Shown: positions 42,901 through 52,614 of the stretch, piece by piece
Position numbering within the stretch: the first letter of the stretch is position 1
How the letters are laid out: each line of letters begins with the position of its first letter
Origin: Planctomyces sp.
GTDB lineage: Bacteria > Planctomycetota > Planctomycetia > Planctomycetales > Planctomycetaceae
Reading direction: 5' to 3'
Assembly: GCA_016795105.1 (NCBI GenBank)
Contig: JAEUIH010000004.1
Location: 1-64,000 of the forward strand
Length of the DNA stretch: 64,000 nucleotides
Program-made: the position numbers and the translations under genes
Notes under the pieces: generated by a model
What the model was told of the DNA's origin: nothing
Seen by the model: the letters and a program-made list of their open reading frames with translations, nothing else
The model's database searches: none

Positions 42901-44763
42901 ATGAAATGGTCTCGTCGCCTGATGGCTTTACTCCTGCCTGGAACACTGCTGTTCTTCTGGTCATCGCAAGCGATGGCAGACGGAGCAGAGAACGCTGAAG
43001 TCGTGGAGCGAGTTCGGAGTGACATCGAGTACTTCGCATCAGACTCGCTGGAAGGCCGCGGGATTGATACTCCGGGAATTGAAACAGCCGCAAAGCGAAT
43101 CCTTGCGGAGTATGAAAAACTGGGATTGAAGCCAGGAATGCCTGAGGGGTCTTATCGGCAGTCTTTCACAGTCGCAATGGGTGACACCGTAGTGACTGAA
43201 GGGACTCATGTGACTCTGAAGTCATCCGAAGAGAATCAACTGGCATTGGAGATTGGGAGCCAGTTTCAGCCGATTCGTCGCGGTTCTGAAGGTTCAGCGA
43301 CTGGTGGGCTGGTCTTTGTTGGCTACGGGATTTCTTCAGAAGAAGATCAGTACGATGACTATGCTGGCATTGATGTTGAAGGCCGCATTATTGTGATGAT
43401 GCGACGCGAACCTCGTCAGGGGCGGAGCGATGGTGGATTCAAAGGAACTGAAACGAGCAGTCATTCGTTCATCGATCGAAAGCTGGAGCTTGCCGCTCAG
43501 CACAAGGCAGCTGGGATCATCTTTGTCAACGACTACTTCAGTGTTTCGACAGCAGAAGCAGACGAGTTGACAGCCCCAAGTGGATTCGGAAACGAAGGTG
43601 GAAGTGTTCCATTTGTACACATCAAACAGGCTGTCCTGAATCAGATTCTTGGAACATCTCCGCTCAAGGTCGAAGGCGATAAGACCTTGTCGAATCTTGA
43701 GCAGGTGACCGCATACGTCGACGAAAGCCTCAAGCCCGTTTCACAGGAACTCGCGGGCTGGTCAGGTGATATTTCTGTAGGCTTTAAAGTCAATACGGTT
43801 TCAACAGACAACCTGATTGGAGTCGTTGAGGGCGAAGGGCCACTGGCGGATGAGACGATTGTGATTGGCGGTCACTATGACCATATTGGATACGGTGGAT
43901 TTGGCTCACGAGCTCCCACTCGCAAAGGCGAGATCCACAACGGAGCTGATGACAACGCAACTGGAACTGCAGCAGTCGTTGAACTGGCTCGTCGAATCGC
44001 TTCCGGGCCAAAACCAAAGCGCCGCATGGTCTTCATTTGTTTTTCGGCGGAAGAAAAAGGTCTTTTGGGTGCGAATCACTACACGAGGAATCCAGCGTTT
44101 CCGCTGGAGAAAACTGTATTCATGCTCAATTTTGACATGATCGGCCATCTGCGGGATAAGACGGTCGAAATGCATGGTGTTGGAACAGCGGTGGAGTTCG
44201 CAGATCTGATCCGAAAGATTGATGAAGCATCACCGTTGGAGACGCGAATCATTGAAAACCCGTTTGGAGGAAGTGATCACCTGCCGTTCTTCCAGAAAGA
44301 CATTCCGGTGATGTTCTGTCACACGGGCCTCACCGACACGTATCACACTCCGGATGATGACTTCAGCACTCTGAACATCGAGGGAGCGGTTGAAGTCATC
44401 GACTACAGCGAGCAGGTGTTGCGGGCCATTGATCAGATGGAAGCGAGACCAACCTTTAAGACTGTGTCTCGCGGAGATCGCCGACCAAGTCGTTTGCCGT
44501 ACCTGGGGCTTTCTCCGGAACTCTCTGGCTATGACGGAGAAGGCGTGATGGTCCGAGCGGTTCGTGAGGGATCACCGGCCGCAACAGCGGGGGTGATGGT
44601 GGGAGATGTGGTGTTGAAGGTCAGCGACAGCAAGCTGGAGTCATATCAGAATCTGATCGAAATCCTGACAAAGTCAAAACCCGGCGACAAACTGAAACTG
44701 CTGGTCAAACGCGGTACAGATGAAACGGAAATTATCGTTGAACTTGGGCCTCCGCGGGGCTGA
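42901..44763 (+). CDS. Exported M28 family zinc peptidase with PDZ domain
   Basis: 620 residues. The signal peptide (about 1-26) is followed by a protease-associated-like insert at about 105-260. The M28 aminopeptidase core is at about 295-505. Zinc and catalytic motifs are GGHYDHIGYG (His/Asp), NGADDNATGTA (Asp), CFSAEEKGLLGANHY (Glu-Glu), FDMIGH (Asp) and FCHTGLTDTYHTPDDD (His). A C-terminal PDZ domain is at about 528-615 (YLGLSPELSGYDGEGVMVRAV and ATAGVMVGDVVLKVSD). It likely cleaves peptides in the periplasm. It begins with a good ATG after a long gap and is followed by a strong terminator. Confidence 0.93.
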   Translation: MKWSRRLMALLLPGTLLFFWSSQAMADGAENAEVVERVRSDIEYFASDSLEGRGIDTPGIETAAKRILAEYEKLGLKPGMPEGSYRQSFTVAMGDTVVTEGTHVTLKSSEENQLALEIGSQFQPIRRGSEGSATGGLVFVGYGISSEEDQYDDYAGIDVEGRIIVMMRREPRQGRSDGGFKGTETSSHSFIDRKLELAAQHKAAGIIFVNDYFSVSTAEADELTAPSGFGNEGGSVPFVHIKQAVLNQILGTSPLKVEGDKTLSNLEQVTAYVDESLKPVSQELAGWSGDISVGFKVNTVSTDNLIGVVEGEGPLADETIVIGGHYDHIGYGGFGSRAPTRKGEIHNGADDNATGTAAVVELARRIASGPKPKRRMVFICFSAEEKGLLGANHYTRNPAFPLEKTVFMLNFDMIGHLRDKTVEMHGVGTAVEFADLIRKIDEASPLETRIIENPFGGSDHLPFFQKDIPVMFCHTGLTDTYHTPDDDFSTLNIEGAVEVIDYSEQVLRAIDQMEARPTFKTVSRGDRRPSRLPYLGLSPELSGYDGEGVMVRAVREGSPAATAGVMVGDVVLKVSDSKLESYQNLIEILTKSKPGDKLKLLVKRGTDETEIIVELGPPRG

Positions 44764-44795
44764 TTTTCGGCTTTTCAGGTGATTTTCATACAGAC

Positions 44796-44828
44796 AACAG
44801 CCGCACAATTCACTATTGTGCGGCTGTT
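44796..44828 (+). terminator. Rho-independent terminator of the M28 peptidase
   Basis: A 14-bp perfect stem (AACAGCCGCACAAT / ATTGTGCGGCTGTT), loop TCACT, followed by TCTGTTT. It lies 33 bp after the stop. Confidence 0.92.
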
Positions 44829-44868
44829 TCTGTTTGAAGAGCGTGCCATCGACTCAGGGAGGTGATCG

Positions 44869-46167
44869 ATGAAGAATGTTGCTGGACTATGCCTTTTTGG
44901 GGTCACGTTATTTTGCGTCGGGATTGTTGCAGGGCGGCAACTTAAGCAGTCATTGCTTCCGAATTCGGCCTCTGCCGGGCACACGCCCCTTCATCAAAAT
45001 CTCCATCAAAATGGCGTTTTGACGACTCAATCCTCTGAAACATATCAAAGCTCCTCATCAGGGATCGTAAAGGCCTCTTTCAGTCCGGCCGACGAGCTTC
45101 CTTCGTTGTCTCCGTCGGTACAACCACTGCAAATTGGTATTGGCAGTGCGCCAGCGGTCGCAAAACCGCCAGGCGGTGCCGGTTTGCCTGTCGGTGCTAA
45201 CCCGCCAGGCGGTGCCGGTCTTCGGCAGGTTCCAGTTGAGGGGCGTGATGTTCGATCCATCATTCGGAAAGCATGGCCGGAAGTCGATGCTGAGACAGCC
45301 GACGTGTGGGCTGAAGAGATGGCTGATATGTCGGACGATGATATTCAGTTCATGATTGAGCAGCGAAAGAGATCGGGACTGCGTTCGTTTGGCTCATCGC
45401 TTCCAAAGGCTTCCAGCATGCTTGAAGATGTTCAGCCTCCCCAGCTGAGTATTGAATCTGCCATTGGGAGTCCCGCGACAGGAACATCGTGTCCGACCGC
45501 GATTCAGCAGGCCATTGCAGAATCGCTGAAAAATCTGTCCGCAGGAAATGCGATTGGCTACCGCCGGTCCGTGACCTTTGTGAGTCCAACTTCAGGCAGC
45601 ACCGAGGCTGAGCATCCACTTCCGACCTGGACGTTCCATTCTGTGAGAGACTTTCGTCCGGCCGGAGAGCAAAGAACATTCAAGCCATTGCACGCAGCCC
45701 TTCCCGCGGATCCGGAACTTATGTTTTGTCTTGCGGACTCACTGCTGACACGACGAGGTGATTTCCAGATACTCCCGGACCAGCGACTGGGACTGATGGC
45801 CGGATCGACCAGCATCGCGGTCGACGGGGTCGAACCAATACCTGAGAACTCTGTCGGCGTTGAGATCAAAGAAAACGGAACCGTTCAGCTAACGACGCCC
45901 GAAGGTGCGACGAAGGTACTTGGCAAACTCAGGATCGCTCGGATTCGAAACCCGGGCACATTGACGACAACTGATGGAGTACTATTTCAATGTCCGCCAG
46001 AGCAGTTGATTCTGGTTGGTGAAAGCGATCCGTTTCGCCTTCTGCCGGGTTTTGTTGAACTATCGAATGTTGAACTGGAAGCTGAATGGAAGGCACTCGA
46101 ACACTTCCGGAAACTTGAAGGCGAGCTGATGCGATTTTCGGAACCGGAGCCACTGATCGCCTTTTAG
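44869..46167 (+). CDS. Exported protein with a divergent flagellar-rod (FlgG/FlgF)-like domain
   Basis: 432 residues. An N-terminal hydrophobic segment (5-22) may be a signal anchor, followed by a low-complexity spacer that includes a duplicated NPPGGAGL-type motif. The region about 211-415 follows the order of FlgF/FlgG rod proteins. It has an N-terminal helix with SLKNLSAGNAIGYRRSVTF (resembling N-x-x-N-V-N-T-x-G-F-K-R-S), then LTRRGDFQILPDQRLGL, then KLRIARIRNPGTLTTTDGV, and it ends LPGFVELSNVELEAEWKAL, the rod end-helix motif. No flagellar genes are nearby and the usual termini are shifted inward. It may be a cell-envelope protein derived from a rod subunit. Moderate confidence. Confidence 0.55.
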   Translation: MKNVAGLCLFGVTLFCVGIVAGRQLKQSLLPNSASAGHTPLHQNLHQNGVLTTQSSETYQSSSSGIVKASFSPADELPSLSPSVQPLQIGIGSAPAVAKPPGGAGLPVGANPPGGAGLRQVPVEGRDVRSIIRKAWPEVDAETADVWAEEMADMSDDDIQFMIEQRKRSGLRSFGSSLPKASSMLEDVQPPQLSIESAIGSPATGTSCPTAIQQAIAESLKNLSAGNAIGYRRSVTFVSPTSGSTEAEHPLPTWTFHSVRDFRPAGEQRTFKPLHAALPADPELMFCLADSLLTRRGDFQILPDQRLGLMAGSTSIAVDGVEPIPENSVGVEIKENGTVQLTTPEGATKVLGKLRIARIRNPGTLTTTDGVLFQCPPEQLILVGESDPFRLLPGFVELSNVELEAEWKALEHFRKLEGELMRFSEPEPLIAF

Positions 46168-46252
46168 CCTGGAAAAGGCAGGAAACTGAGCCGCTCTTTG
46201 AGTAAGATCAGGGCATCTCCTTTTCAGAAACCTCTTTGCCGGATATTTAGTT

Positions 46253-46843
46253 ATGACGTTGCATGGAACTTCATTTTTCGGCGTGCCATCCACCCTCCTG
46301 ATCTGTGTTATGCTCGTGATGTGTTCGACACATGCAGACGAGAAAGCTCCTGAGGAAGTTCCGGCACCTCCCGAGGTCGCGTTGACGGCGGGTACATGGG
46401 AGAACGTTCAGGAGTTCGTTGCGAAGCACCCAGGCAAGATTGTGATCGTGGACATCTGGTCTACATCGTGTCTGCCCTGTATGACAGAATTTCCAGGTCT
46501 GGTTGCACTGAAGAAGGCTCATCCTGAAGACGTTGTCTGCATCAGCTACAATGTGGACTACAGCGGCATCAAGTCCAAGCCTGCTGAAACGTATCGAGCT
46601 CGGGTCGAAAAGTTCCTCGTCAAAAACGAAGCCACCTTTACGAACATCCTGTCGACTCAGGCAGCTGATGAAGTGTTCGAGAAGCTCAAGCTGGCCTCGA
46701 TTCCGGCCGTATATGTCTATGGTCGTGATGGGAAACTGGCCAAACGATTCGATGAATCTCTGCTTGAAGATGGTGAAGAAGAAGCATTCACCTATAAAAA
46801 GGACATCAACCCGTTCGTCGAAGATCTGGTTTCGAAGAAGTAG
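46253..46843 (+). CDS. Exported TlpA-like thioredoxin-fold protein
   Basis: 196 residues. The signal peptide (about 1-27, STHAD) is followed by a thioredoxin fold with redox motif SCLPC in WSTSCLPCMTEFPG, and a cis-proline region (LASIPAVYVYG). It would reduce or shuffle disulfides in the periplasm, for example of cytochrome c apoproteins. It starts 85 bp after the rod-like gene on the same strand. A weak ribosome site is seen. The two cysteines are the only pair suited to redox chemistry. Confidence 0.9.
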   Translation: MTLHGTSFFGVPSTLLICVMLVMCSTHADEKAPEEVPAPPEVALTAGTWENVQEFVAKHPGKIVIVDIWSTSCLPCMTEFPGLVALKKAHPEDVVCISYNVDYSGIKSKPAETYRARVEKFLVKNEATFTNILSTQAADEVFEKLKLASIPAVYVYGRDGKLAKRFDESLLEDGEEEAFTYKKDINPFVEDLVSKK

Positions 46844-46997
46844 CGTCAAGTCGCGTGTTCCTGTTCCTCATCACGCTCCCATAGAGTACTTATCACGCTC
46901 CGTCGTGATGACGAGTCACTGGAACTTACGACTGCAAAATCCCAGCGCGGCTTCGCTCAGCCGCAACCAAGTTCAGTCGAGGGAATTGAGCAGTTGT

Positions 46998-47140
46998 TTG
47001 AATTCGAATCGCAGGCAGGGTTGGCGTATTGACCACGGAAGACGCGGAAGAAACGGAAGAATCGCAAAAGCACCCGGTTGTGCTTTTCCGCGTCTTCCGT
47101 GTATTCCGTGGTTACCCATCACGCTGACTACGCGCTGGAG
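46998..47140 (+). repeat. Palindromic dispersed repeat, copy C4
   Basis: GAATTCGAATCGCAGGCAGG is followed by GGTTGGCG, then arms GACCACGGAAGACGCGGAAG and CGCGTCTTCCGTGTATTCCG, ending CCATCACGCTG. The GACGCGGAAG/CTTCCGCGTC-type pairing gives a stem of about 20 bp. No gene is seen in 46844-47264. Confidence 0.9.
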
Positions 47141-47264
47141 CCAGTCGGTATCAACTCACCCTATAAAATCTCTGCGGATCGAAAATAAATCAACAGTTGG
47201 TAGTACAGGAATCCCGGTGCGGTTCGACATCACGACGGCGCGTGATGAGTACTTTGGGGTGGGA

Positions 47265-50200
47265 TCAGGATTTTAGTTTCAGGCTGCGACCATCGACTTC
47301 AACGAGGTGCTCGATCGACTTTTGTCCTTTCCGAAACTCGGCTGGAGAACAGCCGATGGTTGCTCGCAGGTTTGTCGACGAGAGTTTTGGCTTTCCTTGC
47401 GCGGCAGCTTCTCGGAGCAGTTCCAGAATCCTGATTCCCACGAGATCCGTTTCAGTGGTGATCGTGGGTTCGGCAGGTTGAGGAGTTTTCGATCCTGGCA
47501 CAACAATCTTCGAAGCGCCCGCACGTTGGCGCTGGATGCGGATTTGGACTGGAATCGCGTCAGCCATCTCCGAGACGTGTGAAATCACGCCCACTTTGCG
47601 TCCCTGTGCTTCGAGCTGCATGAGGGCACCAATTGCGGTATTCAGTGTATCCGGGTCAAGGCTGCCGAAGCCTTCATCGATAAACAGAGATTCGATTCGA
47701 AGTCTGTTGGAGGCAAGCGAAGCCAGCCCCAGAGCAAGAGCGAGTGAAGCCAGAAAGGTCTCTCCTCCGGACAAAGAATGTACGGATCGCCGTTCGTCAC
47801 CCATGTCGCGGTCAACAACGGACAGATTGAGTGATTCTGAACTTCGTTCGAGTCGATATCGCGGAGATAACTGATCGAGATGTGCGTTTGCGTAACTGAG
47901 CAGAATATCAAGAGTTCGCCTCTGGGCGATGACACGGAACTTCGCTCCATCTGCGGAACCGATTAGTTCATTCAATCGCTCCCAGGGCCGAATTCGAAGT
48001 TCCTGTGCTTCTCTGCTGGCAGCCAGAGCAAGGTTCTTCTGGATGTTCGCAGCGTCTGTTGAGATCACTGCTTTGGCGGCGTCCAGTTCCTGCTCTACTG
48101 AGATTCGTTGCTGAAGCAAGTCCGCATGTTCGGCTGCGAGGGATTCAAAGTCTGGCACATCGGAGCGTGATTCCCGATGTACCGCAATCTGTGCTTCGAT
48201 CTGGGTCAACCTACCCTGTCGTTCGCTGACCTGATGAAGGTATCTGTCAAGCCAGGCTTTCTCTGTCCTCACCCAATCGTCGTCCCTCGAAAGCACGCCG
48301 TCGATAAACTCACGAGACCGTTCCGAATCGGCAAGCTGAGTCGCCTGCTCGATCCATGAATCGACGCTCCCTTTTGCCGAATTCGCATCTTGTTCCGCCA
48401 GAGTCAGGCTTTCCTCAAGCGAACGTGTTTCCGCGTTCATGGACGCCACAGAGAGCCGATGCTGGTCCAGTTTCAGCCTGGCTTCCTCGACTTTCCTGAT
48501 TGCAGTTGTCAGCTGGACTTTCAACTGTTGTTCAACCTGTTCCGGGTCAAGTCCATCAAACAGAGTTGAGCGTTGAAGAATGATGCCATTCAGCTGTTTC
48601 GTTGCCGTGTCCAACTCATTCTGCTTCGTCGTTTGTTGCCCTTTGAGGCCACGCAAACCTTCTTCAAGAACGCTCAGTTGTTTTGAATTCAGCTCCCGCG
48701 ATGACGTGATGGACTGAATCTCGCCGCGAATCGACCGACACTTCGCTATACTTGAACTGAACTCACACAGGAACGATTCCGCAGAATCATCGAACCTCCG
48801 TTCTGATCCTGCGACAGACTCGAACAGCGGCTTAAGTTCTAAACGCACCTGCTGGAAGCGTGCTGCTGCGTTTAATTCGTCACGCGTTGAAACGTTTGAT
48901 CGTTCGTGACATTGCGAGATCTCGATCTGAAGTGATCGTTCTTTGTCTGCATGTTCTGCCTGAACTTTTTGCAGTGAAACCAATTCCTTCTGCAGCAATC
49001 CGGCTTGTTTTCGAATAGCCAGGATTCGAACTTCATGGGCCTCCAGCTTCTGAAGTTGTTCCTTCAGGATCGCAATCTGTGCTGTGATCTGTACCTTGGT
49101 AACGTCAGTGACAGGTGCAAACTCTGAGTACTGACGATGACCGGCGATCGTCTCCTGTTTTTGCGTACGTTGCTGATTGAGGGCTGTGATCTTTGGAACG
49201 ACCTGTTCCAGCATCTGCCCCGTTGTGCGGATATCGGCTCGTGTTCGGGCAAGTTCACTTTGCAGATCATCTCGCTTTTGCGCGGCCTGACTGACGGCTG
49301 ATTCCGCAACGCTGAGGGCGATTGCATCGATGTGTGGTGGGTTTTGCGAATACGGGTGATCCGTTGATCCGCAGACTGGACATTCATGACCATTCTGAAG
49401 TGCGAATCGAAGTCGAACGGCAGCATCATCAATTGCCGTCTTCATTCGTTCAAAGGTTTCAGTGGCTGATTTAGCGACTGCTGATGCGGTGAGCAGTTCT
49501 ACCTGAAGCCGCTGTTGGTCAGTATTCGCCTTTTGCAAGTCAATTCGAATTCGGGATTCCTGCTCGGTCAAATCGTGCAGGTTTTGTTCGATTGACGACA
49601 ATTGTTCAAGCCATTGCGACAGGGTGCCCAGATCAGAAACATCGATTCGCTGTTGCTGAATCAGTTTCAGGTTTGCTTCGTCATCAAACGAAGACAGTTC
49701 ATCGTCCAGTGGCTGCTTTCTAGTAAGCAAGTCTCGAATCTGGGTGGCCAGTTTTTCAGTGTGAGCCTGATGCGACTTCAGCTGCTGATCACACCGAGAG
49801 AGGGAGGCCTCAGCCTGAATGCGATCCTGAGTCCGTTGCTGCCAATTGAGTTTCTGGTCGATGGCTTCTTTCACAAGTCGCTCAAAGAATTCTGCTCTGT
49901 CCTGTACGGGCTCAAATCGTTCGCAGGACTTGAATTCAGTCAGTAGATTTGCGATTTTCTCAGCCAGTCTTTCATCGTTAGCGCGAACTGTGTCAAATTT
50001 CTTCTGCTGCGCATCTACTGCATTTGTAAGCTCCTCCGTTTCCAGCCTTAGACGCTCGACCTGCTGATGACTCACATCGATCAGAAGTTTCAGTTCTCGT
50101 CCCTTTTCGAACTTTGAATGCAGGCTCTCGGACTGTTGAATCAGCTGAACTCGGTCAGCGTCGGCTGTGAAATGCAGTATCTGAAGTTCCGCTTCAAGCA

Positions 50201-51227
50201 ACGCTGCACGTTTGGATTGTATAAGTTTTTCACTGAGCTGATGCCGCACTGATGCGACTCGTCCGGATTCCCGCAACTCATTCGTTCTGAGTACTTTGGC
50301 TCCGCGCAGAACAGTCTCTGTGATTTGCAGAGTTCTTTGACGTGTGTCTGCGATGGTTCGTTGACCAGTCACTTCCGCCAGGTCTCTCTGAGCGGTGAAC
50401 TGCTGGTCGGAGAGGTTCCGAAGTTGCTCATACCACTTCACCCAGACGGTAATGTCCGCCAGTCGAGTGTCAATCTGTGTCAGCGTGGATTGGACGGCCT
50501 GAACTCGTTGTTCTGCTGTGATTCTCTCTTCAGCGCTGAGCGGTACCATACCGCTTTCGAGAGTGGTCAGCGCATCGAGTTGCCTGCGTTCGTCAGCGTA
50601 GCGTCGATAGACCGAAACCGAGATTTGTTCGAAGAGCTCAGTTCCGGTGAGCAATTGGAGAATTGCTGCTCGTTCCTTATCCTCAGCCTTCAGGAACTGT
50701 GCAAATTCGTTTTGAGCGAGAAGAACCGCGCGAGTGAACTGGCCGAATGTCAGTCCAACTTTTTCACGAATCGCATCGCGTACGTCGGACTTGTTTCCGC
50801 TGACTTCGAGCTGCCCATTTTCACCCGGCGCAGGCATACCTCGAAACAGGGCCATTTCGGTGTTTTGAAGTGCACCATCGGCTTTCCCATAACTTCTGCG
50901 AACATTCCAGCGCGCCGTCCATATCTCGCCGTCAATGCCGCAGAATGAGACTTCTGCAAATCCTTCCGCGGTGCCGCGTCTCAGGAGTGCCCTTGGATCG
51001 TTTGGTTTTTCGCCCTGAACTTCCGTCAGTCGACCAATGCGCTCGAGACGTGGCGTAGTTTCGTAGAGAGCAAGGCACATTGCGTCGAGCAGACTGCTCT
51101 TACCAGCGCCTGTTGGTCCGCAGATCGAATACAGGCCAGTGGAGCGGAGCGGGTCTTCTGTAAAGTCAACGATCTGAGTCCCGGCGATTGAGGCGATGTT
51201 GCGAAGAGCGATACGAAGAATCTTCAT
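47265..51227 (-). CDS. sbcC: SbcC exonuclease subunit (AAA ATPase, zinc hook)
   Basis: 1320 residues. The Walker A motif GPTGAGKSSLLDAM is near residue 39, long coiled coils lie on both sides of a zinc hook CPVCG at about 616, and the Walker B/signature region is at about 1180-1250 (LSGGETFLASLALALGLASL then FIDEGFGSLDPD). SbcC with SbcD processes hairpins and double-strand ends. The last about 80 residues past the SHVSEMADAIPVQIRI motif (from about 1240) are an additional, mainly helical tail. The sbcD gene precedes it, with a 4-bp overlap. This function may matter for the many palindromes in this genome. Confidence 0.94.
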   Translation of the reverse strand: MKILRIALRNIASIAGTQIVDFTEDPLRSTGLYSICGPTGAGKSSLLDAMCLALYETTPRLERIGRLTEVQGEKPNDPRALLRRGTAEGFAEVSFCGIDGEIWTARWNVRRSYGKADGALQNTEMALFRGMPAPGENGQLEVSGNKSDVRDAIREKVGLTFGQFTRAVLLAQNEFAQFLKAEDKERAAILQLLTGTELFEQISVSVYRRYADERRQLDALTTLESGMVPLSAEERITAEQRVQAVQSTLTQIDTRLADITVWVKWYEQLRNLSDQQFTAQRDLAEVTGQRTIADTRQRTLQITETVLRGAKVLRTNELRESGRVASVRHQLSEKLIQSKRAALLEAELQILHFTADADRVQLIQQSESLHSKFEKGRELKLLIDVSHQQVERLRLETEELTNAVDAQQKKFDTVRANDERLAEKIANLLTEFKSCERFEPVQDRAEFFERLVKEAIDQKLNWQQRTQDRIQAEASLSRCDQQLKSHQAHTEKLATQIRDLLTRKQPLDDELSSFDDEANLKLIQQQRIDVSDLGTLSQWLEQLSSIEQNLHDLTEQESRIRIDLQKANTDQQRLQVELLTASAVAKSATETFERMKTAIDDAAVRLRFALQNGHECPVCGSTDHPYSQNPPHIDAIALSVAESAVSQAAQKRDDLQSELARTRADIRTTGQMLEQVVPKITALNQQRTQKQETIAGHRQYSEFAPVTDVTKVQITAQIAILKEQLQKLEAHEVRILAIRKQAGLLQKELVSLQKVQAEHADKERSLQIEISQCHERSNVSTRDELNAAARFQQVRLELKPLFESVAGSERRFDDSAESFLCEFSSSIAKCRSIRGEIQSITSSRELNSKQLSVLEEGLRGLKGQQTTKQNELDTATKQLNGIILQRSTLFDGLDPEQVEQQLKVQLTTAIRKVEEARLKLDQHRLSVASMNAETRSLEESLTLAEQDANSAKGSVDSWIEQATQLADSERSREFIDGVLSRDDDWVRTEKAWLDRYLHQVSERQGRLTQIEAQIAVHRESRSDVPDFESLAAEHADLLQQRISVEQELDAAKAVISTDAANIQKNLALAASREAQELRIRPWERLNELIGSADGAKFRVIAQRRTLDILLSYANAHLDQLSPRYRLERSSESLNLSVVDRDMGDERRSVHSLSGGETFLASLALALGLASLASNRLRIESLFIDEGFGSLDPDTLNTAIGALMQLEAQGRKVGVISHVSEMADAIPVQIRIQRQRAGASKIVVPGSKTPQPAEPTITTETDLVGIRILELLREAAAQGKPKLSSTNLRATIGCSPAEFRKGQKSIEHLVEVDGRSLKLKS

Positions 51228-52480
51228 GGATTGAACTCCGCAGCTGACAATAACTCCTTCAAAGCCCTGACAAGTGCTTCATCTGGTTCTGTGCCAAAGC
51301 GACTGCGATGAACTTCGTTCAGGAGGTGTTCCGGATCCATTCGCCGCAGCTCGTCGAGTGACATCAGATGAGTCAGATCCGCCGCAATTCCCTCGGGCCG
51401 AACGGATTCGAGCTTGATCGAAGCGAGTCTGGCCGCTTTTCCTTCGAGTGCCTGCTCGACTTTTCTTCGTCGCGCAGGGTCAGGACCTGTTTCCAGAATT
51501 CGTACTTCCAGAAACGGATGTTGTTCAGCGGGGACAGATTCCGACAGAGGAATGGAGGCAATGAGGGAAAGGACTTCATCAATATCTGCGGCATGTCCCG
51601 GAGGAATCGAAATAAAGTCGACCTCGCGAGGTACTGGCAGGCTCTCCACTGAACAGAATGCAGACTGATTAAAGTTCAGTTTAAGAATGCGATGTTTGTA
51701 GCCGGATTCAGAAAAGGACAGTGGAATCGGACTGCCGCTGTAGCGAATCACTTCGCTGCCAACATGCTGAGCCTTATGAAGATGGCCAAGTGCTGTGTAT
51801 GCAAGTTCAGAAGGGAAGACATCTGGAGCGAGGGCTTCGGCTCCGCCAATCACAAGGCGACGTTCTGAGTCACGTGATTCCTGTCCGCCCTGAACGTGAC
51901 AGTGCCCCATTGCTATCAGCGGAATCTTAACGCCGGAAGTTTGTCTCAGTGACACGGCAGCGTCTACGGCCTGCCGGTACAGTTGCCGAGTTCCGTCGAG
52001 CCACGGGTCTGCGGCGTCGGTGAGAAACGGAAGATCAGACGGCCTCAGGAAAGGCATCGCAATCACAATCGCCTTTGGAATCCCCGACGAATCCAATACC
52101 GGCACGACAAGCTTAGAGACGTCGATCGAGTCGTCTTCCCGTCGCGTAATTGTGCCGATCACGGAAATATTGAGTGATTCCAGCAAACCCGAAGGAGCCT
52201 CGAGTCTTGCAGCAGCATCATGATTCCCGGCAGTGATGATGACGCGAGTCCCCGGGGCTCGCATGATGGTTTGGGCCAGAAAATCGAAGAATCGTCTTTG
52301 TGCGGTCGCTGAGGGATTGATTGTGTCAAACACATCCCCGGAAATCAGTAAAATGTCCGGACGTTCAGATTCCAGCTGCGACAGCAGCCATTCAAGGAAC
52401 TTCCGGTGTTCGAAGTCTCGGTCGAAGCCAAAGAAAGACTGGCCGAGATGCCAGTCTGCTGTATGAAACACTGTCAGCAT
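51224..52480 (-). CDS. sbcD: SbcD exonuclease subunit
   Basis: A 418-residue calcineurin-like phosphoesterase. The metal-binding residues fall in FHTADWHLGQ, ISGDVFDTINPS, ITAGNHDAAARLE, MGHCHVQGG and ALGHLHKAQ. The enzyme needs Mn2+ and degrades DNA hairpins and double-strand ends with SbcC. Its stop overlaps sbcC by 4 bp, so translation is likely coupled. The C-terminal about 100 residues contain the SbcD-specific region. The start codon gives a standard N-terminus (MLTVFHTADWHLG). Confidence 0.96.
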   Translation of the reverse strand: MLTVFHTADWHLGQSFFGFDRDFEHRKFLEWLLSQLESERPDILLISGDVFDTINPSATAQRRFFDFLAQTIMRAPGTRVIITAGNHDAAARLEAPSGLLESLNISVIGTITRREDDSIDVSKLVVPVLDSSGIPKAIVIAMPFLRPSDLPFLTDAADPWLDGTRQLYRQAVDAAVSLRQTSGVKIPLIAMGHCHVQGGQESRDSERRLVIGGAEALAPDVFPSELAYTALGHLHKAQHVGSEVIRYSGSPIPLSFSESGYKHRILKLNFNQSAFCSVESLPVPREVDFISIPPGHAADIDEVLSLIASIPLSESVPAEQHPFLEVRILETGPDPARRRKVEQALEGKAARLASIKLESVRPEGIAADLTHLMSLDELRRMDPEHLLNEVHRSRFGTEPDEALVRALKELLSAAEFNP

Positions 52481-52614
52481 GAATCAACCTGGAATACAAC
52501 TACGATGTCAACAATTGCAGACGGACCGAGCCCCTCGCGAACGAGCGGCTTCGAGTTCTCAGATGATGTAAGTATCAGAACAGATTTTCAGCAGATTCGC
52601 GACGGAGTTGGGGC

